NCBI GenBank assembly: GCA_025656435.1
Contig: JAHXHT010000016.1
Coordinates: 1 to 19,037, forward strand
DNA length: 19,037 nucleotides
Direction: 5' to 3'
DNA from: Candidatus Thiodiazotropha sp. (ex Gloverina cf. vestifex)
GTDB taxonomy: Bacteria > Pseudomonadota > Gammaproteobacteria > Chromatiales > Chromatiaceae
Shown here one piece after another: positions 16,599 through 19,037 of the stretch. A program made the position numbers and the translations under genes. How positions within the stretch are numbered: the first letter of the stretch is position 1; the number at the start of each line of letters is the position of its first letter. The notes below the pieces were generated by a model that did no database searches, was not told where the DNA came from, and saw only the letters and a program-made list of their open reading frames with translations.

Positions 16599-18726
16599 GG
16601 GGAACCGGCACCTCGCAAGCGTTAAAGAAATCGTAGTGATCGATCGCTTCCAGTATTCCCAGTGCATGGGACTGGCTGGCAAGGTAGATACGATCATGAT
16701 CGACCATGTGAGAAAGCTCCTCATGGTGCCGGTTGGCCACCACGACAGCCAGCGTATTGCCGCGCATCATATCCTCATCAGCCCCGGAACCCCCCGTTAC
16801 CAGTATATGTTCCATCGGCGTTTCCCAGCGTTGCGCGACATAACGCAATGCCTGTCCTTTGGAAGCCCTGGATGGCAGGATATCAAGATACTGCCCAAAA
16901 GCGTGAATCACGTTACAGGTCAGTTCATGCTTGTGCAGGAGACCGTTGATCTCATCGACTGATGGCGCTTTATTGGGATCATAGTGGTATGCGATCTTAA
17001 AAAAGCTTTGCTCTTTCCTCCCCTGCGGCTTGATCCCAGGCAAATCGGACATCACTCGCCTGACTCGCTTGGGTTGCCAAAGGTGGTCTATATGCTCAGT
17101 CCAAAAATCATCTTCCGTCAGATCCTGCGAATAGTGAATCTTGGTGCCCAGGCTGCTGATCAAGACATCAGGAATCGGTATGGCATATTTTTTCAGAATC
17201 GACAACGCCGCATCAAGACGTCTGCCGGTGGCAATACCGAAGGTGGCACATTTACGGTTCTTTCTCACCACCTCGATAAACTGCCTCAAACCTTTTGGGT
17301 TGCCCAATAGATTCTGATCCAGATCGGTGAAAATGGCACGGTCACGCGAACGATGCTTCACATGTTTGGGCGGAGACATCGGTGTCTTTTCATGCTTCGC
17401 AGGTAACGGAGACAGCTTATCCAGATATTTCGTGGCATGCGCCTGCCAGGAGTAGTGTTTTCTTACGCCAACAAGACCGTTTCTTGAAAAGGTTTCCCAT
17501 TGATCATGGTCGTGCAGAATTTTCAGCAAACTGCGACTTATCCCTTCTTTATCAAGCGGGTCCACCAACAAACCGTTATTGCAGTTGCCGATAATATCGA
17601 CAGGTCCGCCGTTTTCTGTTGCTACCAGAGGCAAGCCGCTGGCGGCCGCTTCGAGCAGGGTAAGACCGAAGGGCTCGGTCAGCGCCGGATTGATAAAGAC
17701 CCCTTTCGACTGGGCGGCAATTCGGTAGATCTCAGGCACCTCACCGGCAAGATGACGCTTGGGAACAGCCACATGTCCATAAAGATCGTAAAGATCGATC
17801 AGCAACAAAATACCCGTCATCACCGATTGCGGACCACTCCCCATCTCTCTGATGTCATCACGGTTACCCGCAATAATGACCAGATTTGCAGCCTTTTGTA
17901 GCTGGCTCGACTCACCATAGGCTTCGAGCAATGTCTGGATATTCTTTCTTTCGTCAGGGCGTGAAAGGGCAAGAATGATCGGCTTGTTTGAATTACTGAG
18001 AAACTGCTCGAGAGATTTGCGAAACCTGAACTTTTCCTTGGCTTTTTTTGACGGATGAAACTGAGTTAGATTGGTACCTGGTGGTACTACGGCCATCCGG
18101 TCAGGCTGGTAGTAATTGTAAAGACCATACTGCTCCTCAATCTCGTTGTGGGTACTGGTGATCACCAGGTCAGCGTTGGCCAGCACCTCCTCCTCTGCAT
18201 CGATTCGGCGAGCAATATTATAGCGTTGGTTGATCTCATCTCGGGTTAATCCCTTAGCGAGCAATCGTTGTCTTTTGTCGCGACCCAGCGAATGTCCCGT
18301 ATAAACCAGTGGCAGCCCGAGTAGATGGGAAAGTCTCACACCGACATAGCCTGCATCTGCATAGTGACTGTGAATAATGTCCGGCATTTGTGGCTGCTCA
18401 TTTTGCCAGTTGAGCAGATTATCCATAAAGCTGTCCAGGTAGTCCCACAGCTCTTCTTTCGGCAAATAGGCCTCAGGGCCTGCGTCGATTCGGACTATTC
18501 TTGCCTTCTCAGATAAAACTTCCTGTGGAACAGCATAATCATCACTGACATTCGGATCAACCACGCGCCTCGTAACAAGATCGACTTGTGTAACGTCCTC
18601 ACGATCAGCCAGTGCACGGGCAAGGTCGACAATATATTTGGTCTGTCCTCCCGTATCGGCATCCCTTCCCAATTCCAGCTCATGGCCCCGAATAAGTCCA
18701 TGGATACTTATTAGGCAGATATACAT
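16591..18726 (-). CDS. sps: Sucrose-phosphate synthase with C-terminal HAD domain
   Basis: The enzyme joins UDP-glucose and fructose-6-phosphate into sucrose-6-phosphate. From ATG 18726 it has 711 residues. The GT-B glycosyltransferase part (about 1-440) has GRDADTGGQTKYIVDLA at 20-36, GHSLGRDKRQRLL (144-155), ALSRPDERKN (253-262) and the nucleotide-sugar motif EPFGLTLLE (351-359). A phosphatase-like HAD domain follows (about 463-711), starting FTDLDQNLLG (Asp468, Asp470), where the usual motif-I threonine is asparagine. The frame stays open to 18903. The extra 59 residues are Cys/Ser-rich and unlike the family, while MYICLISIHGLIRG is the usual start and has GGGGG nine bases upstream. It is the first gene of the sucrose operon. 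Confidence 0.94.
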   Translation of the reverse strand: MYICLISIHGLIRGHELELGRDADTGGQTKYIVDLARALADREDVTQVDLVTRRVVDPNVSDDYAVPQEVLSEKARIVRIDAGPEAYLPKEELWDYLDSFMDNLLNWQNEQPQMPDIIHSHYADAGYVGVRLSHLLGLPLVYTGHSLGRDKRQRLLAKGLTRDEINQRYNIARRIDAEEEVLANADLVITSTHNEIEEQYGLYNYYQPDRMAVVPPGTNLTQFHPSKKAKEKFRFRKSLEQFLSNSNKPIILALSRPDERKNIQTLLEAYGESSQLQKAANLVIIAGNRDDIREMGSGPQSVMTGILLLIDLYDLYGHVAVPKRHLAGEVPEIYRIAAQSKGVFINPALTEPFGLTLLEAAASGLPLVATENGGPVDIIGNCNNGLLVDPLDKEGISRSLLKILHDHDQWETFSRNGLVGVRKHYSWQAHATKYLDKLSPLPAKHEKTPMSPPKHVKHRSRDRAIFTDLDQNLLGNPKGLRQFIEVVRKNRKCATFGIATGRRLDAALSILKKYAIPIPDVLISSLGTKIHYSQDLTEDDFWTEHIDHLWQPKRVRRVMSDLPGIKPQGRKEQSFFKIAYHYDPNKAPSVDEINGLLHKHELTCNVIHAFGQYLDILPSRASKGQALRYVAQRWETPMEHILVTGGSGADEDMMRGNTLAVVVANRHHEELSHMVDHDRIYLASQSHALGILEAIDHYDFFNACEVPVPHE

Positions 18727-18774
18727 AGTGATAGCCCCCAGTCTGATCCCTTTGAAGTCTTGACAGATTTCCCC

Positions 18775-18788
18775 TATCTGCACAGATA
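18775..18788. promoter_or_regulatory. Perfect inverted repeat TATCTG-CA-CAGATA upstream of sps
   Basis: Two six-base arms match exactly around a two-base centre, about 50-60 bases before the sps ATG and overlapping the candidate -10. Position and symmetry fit an operator for a dimeric regulator of the sucrose operon. The regulator is unknown. Confidence 0.4.
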
Positions 18789-18811
18789 CACCTGACCAAT
18801 CGTTGAAACAA
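18783..18811 (-). promoter_or_regulatory. Candidate sps promoter
   Basis: Minus-strand TTGTTT (18806-18811) and TATCTG (18783-18788) are 17 bases apart, with the second box forming one arm of the inverted repeat. The -10 lacks the final T of the consensus, so the promoter may be weak or activated. Confidence 0.35.
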
Positions 18812-19037
18812 CACGTGACACTGGACAGAGATAGAAAGCAGAGGCTGCCATCCTGAAAGAACTGACTACAATCAGCAGTAGTTTCGCAGGCCTCATCTTC
18901 CATGTTAACAAAATGAGTGTGGTGTTGCAGACAGCGATTTACCTAAGGAAGCTCTGAACGAATCGTTTGTCAGCGAACGTTTCCTCTCGCTTGCTTCAAA
19001 ACCGCCATGAGCGAAGAAAAACAGTGCATTTCACCGT

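Noticed and set aside
16599..16724. Upstream start of the sucrose-phosphatase frame
   Set aside because: It lies wholly within the synthase coding sequence, and HAD motif I begins right after ATG 16598.
18727..18903. In-frame N-terminal extension of sucrose-phosphate synthase by 59 codons
   Set aside because: The extra residues are unlike the family, which starts at MYICLISIHG, and the stretch carries the promoter-like and palindromic signals.

Overview
This 19 kb window looks like a free-living or host-associated gammaproteobacterium of moderate G+C. The evidence is the gene order rimP-nusA-infB-rbfA-truB-rpsO-pnp, the Gram-negative export signals, and a sucrose-synthesis cluster in the order sps-spp-fructokinase-amylosucrase. 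That sucrose order is known from halotolerant methanotrophs such as Methylotuvimicrobium alcaliphilum and from other salt-adapted Gammaproteobacteria. I cannot name the genus from sequence alone. Every gene I can support lies on the minus strand, so the window is best read from right to left.

Right part (about 18.9-12.85 kb): a tightly packed sucrose operon. Sucrose-phosphate synthase makes sucrose-6-phosphate from UDP-glucose and fructose-6-phosphate, and sucrose-phosphatase releases sucrose. A PfkB-type fructokinase and a GH13 amylosucrase can then turn sucrose into alpha-glucan plus fructose and recapture the fructose as fructose phosphate. Start and stop codons overlap or lie close together throughout, which suggests one transcript. 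A perfect 14-bp inverted repeat and a possible promoter lie in front of sps. This arrangement fits sucrose as an osmoprotectant that can be recycled into glycogen-like storage.

Middle part (12.66-9.08 kb): an OmpR-family response regulator and its membrane histidine kinase, followed by a Tat-exported methionine sulfoxide reductase B (frameshifted in this sequence) and a secreted DUF1223 protein with a CxxC motif. The most interesting signal in the window is here. TCAC boxes at an exact 11-bp period, typical of OmpR/PhoB-type binding sites, occur in front of the regulator gene (three boxes) and again in front of msrB (four boxes). The two sites also share flanking sequence. This points to an autoregulated two-component system that controls an envelope methionine-sulfoxide repair operon, a possible analogue of HprSR-MsrPQ built from different parts.

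Left part (9.05-0.23 kb): the translation and RNA-metabolism operon rimP-nusA-infB-rbfA-truB, then rpsO with its own promoter and a strong leader hairpin, then pnp with a clear intrinsic terminator. A good sigma70-type promoter about 180 bp upstream of rimP is followed by two successive intrinsic terminators before rimP. I see no initiator tRNA gene there, unlike E. coli. This suggests an attenuated leader. The first 230 bases hold no recognisable gene.
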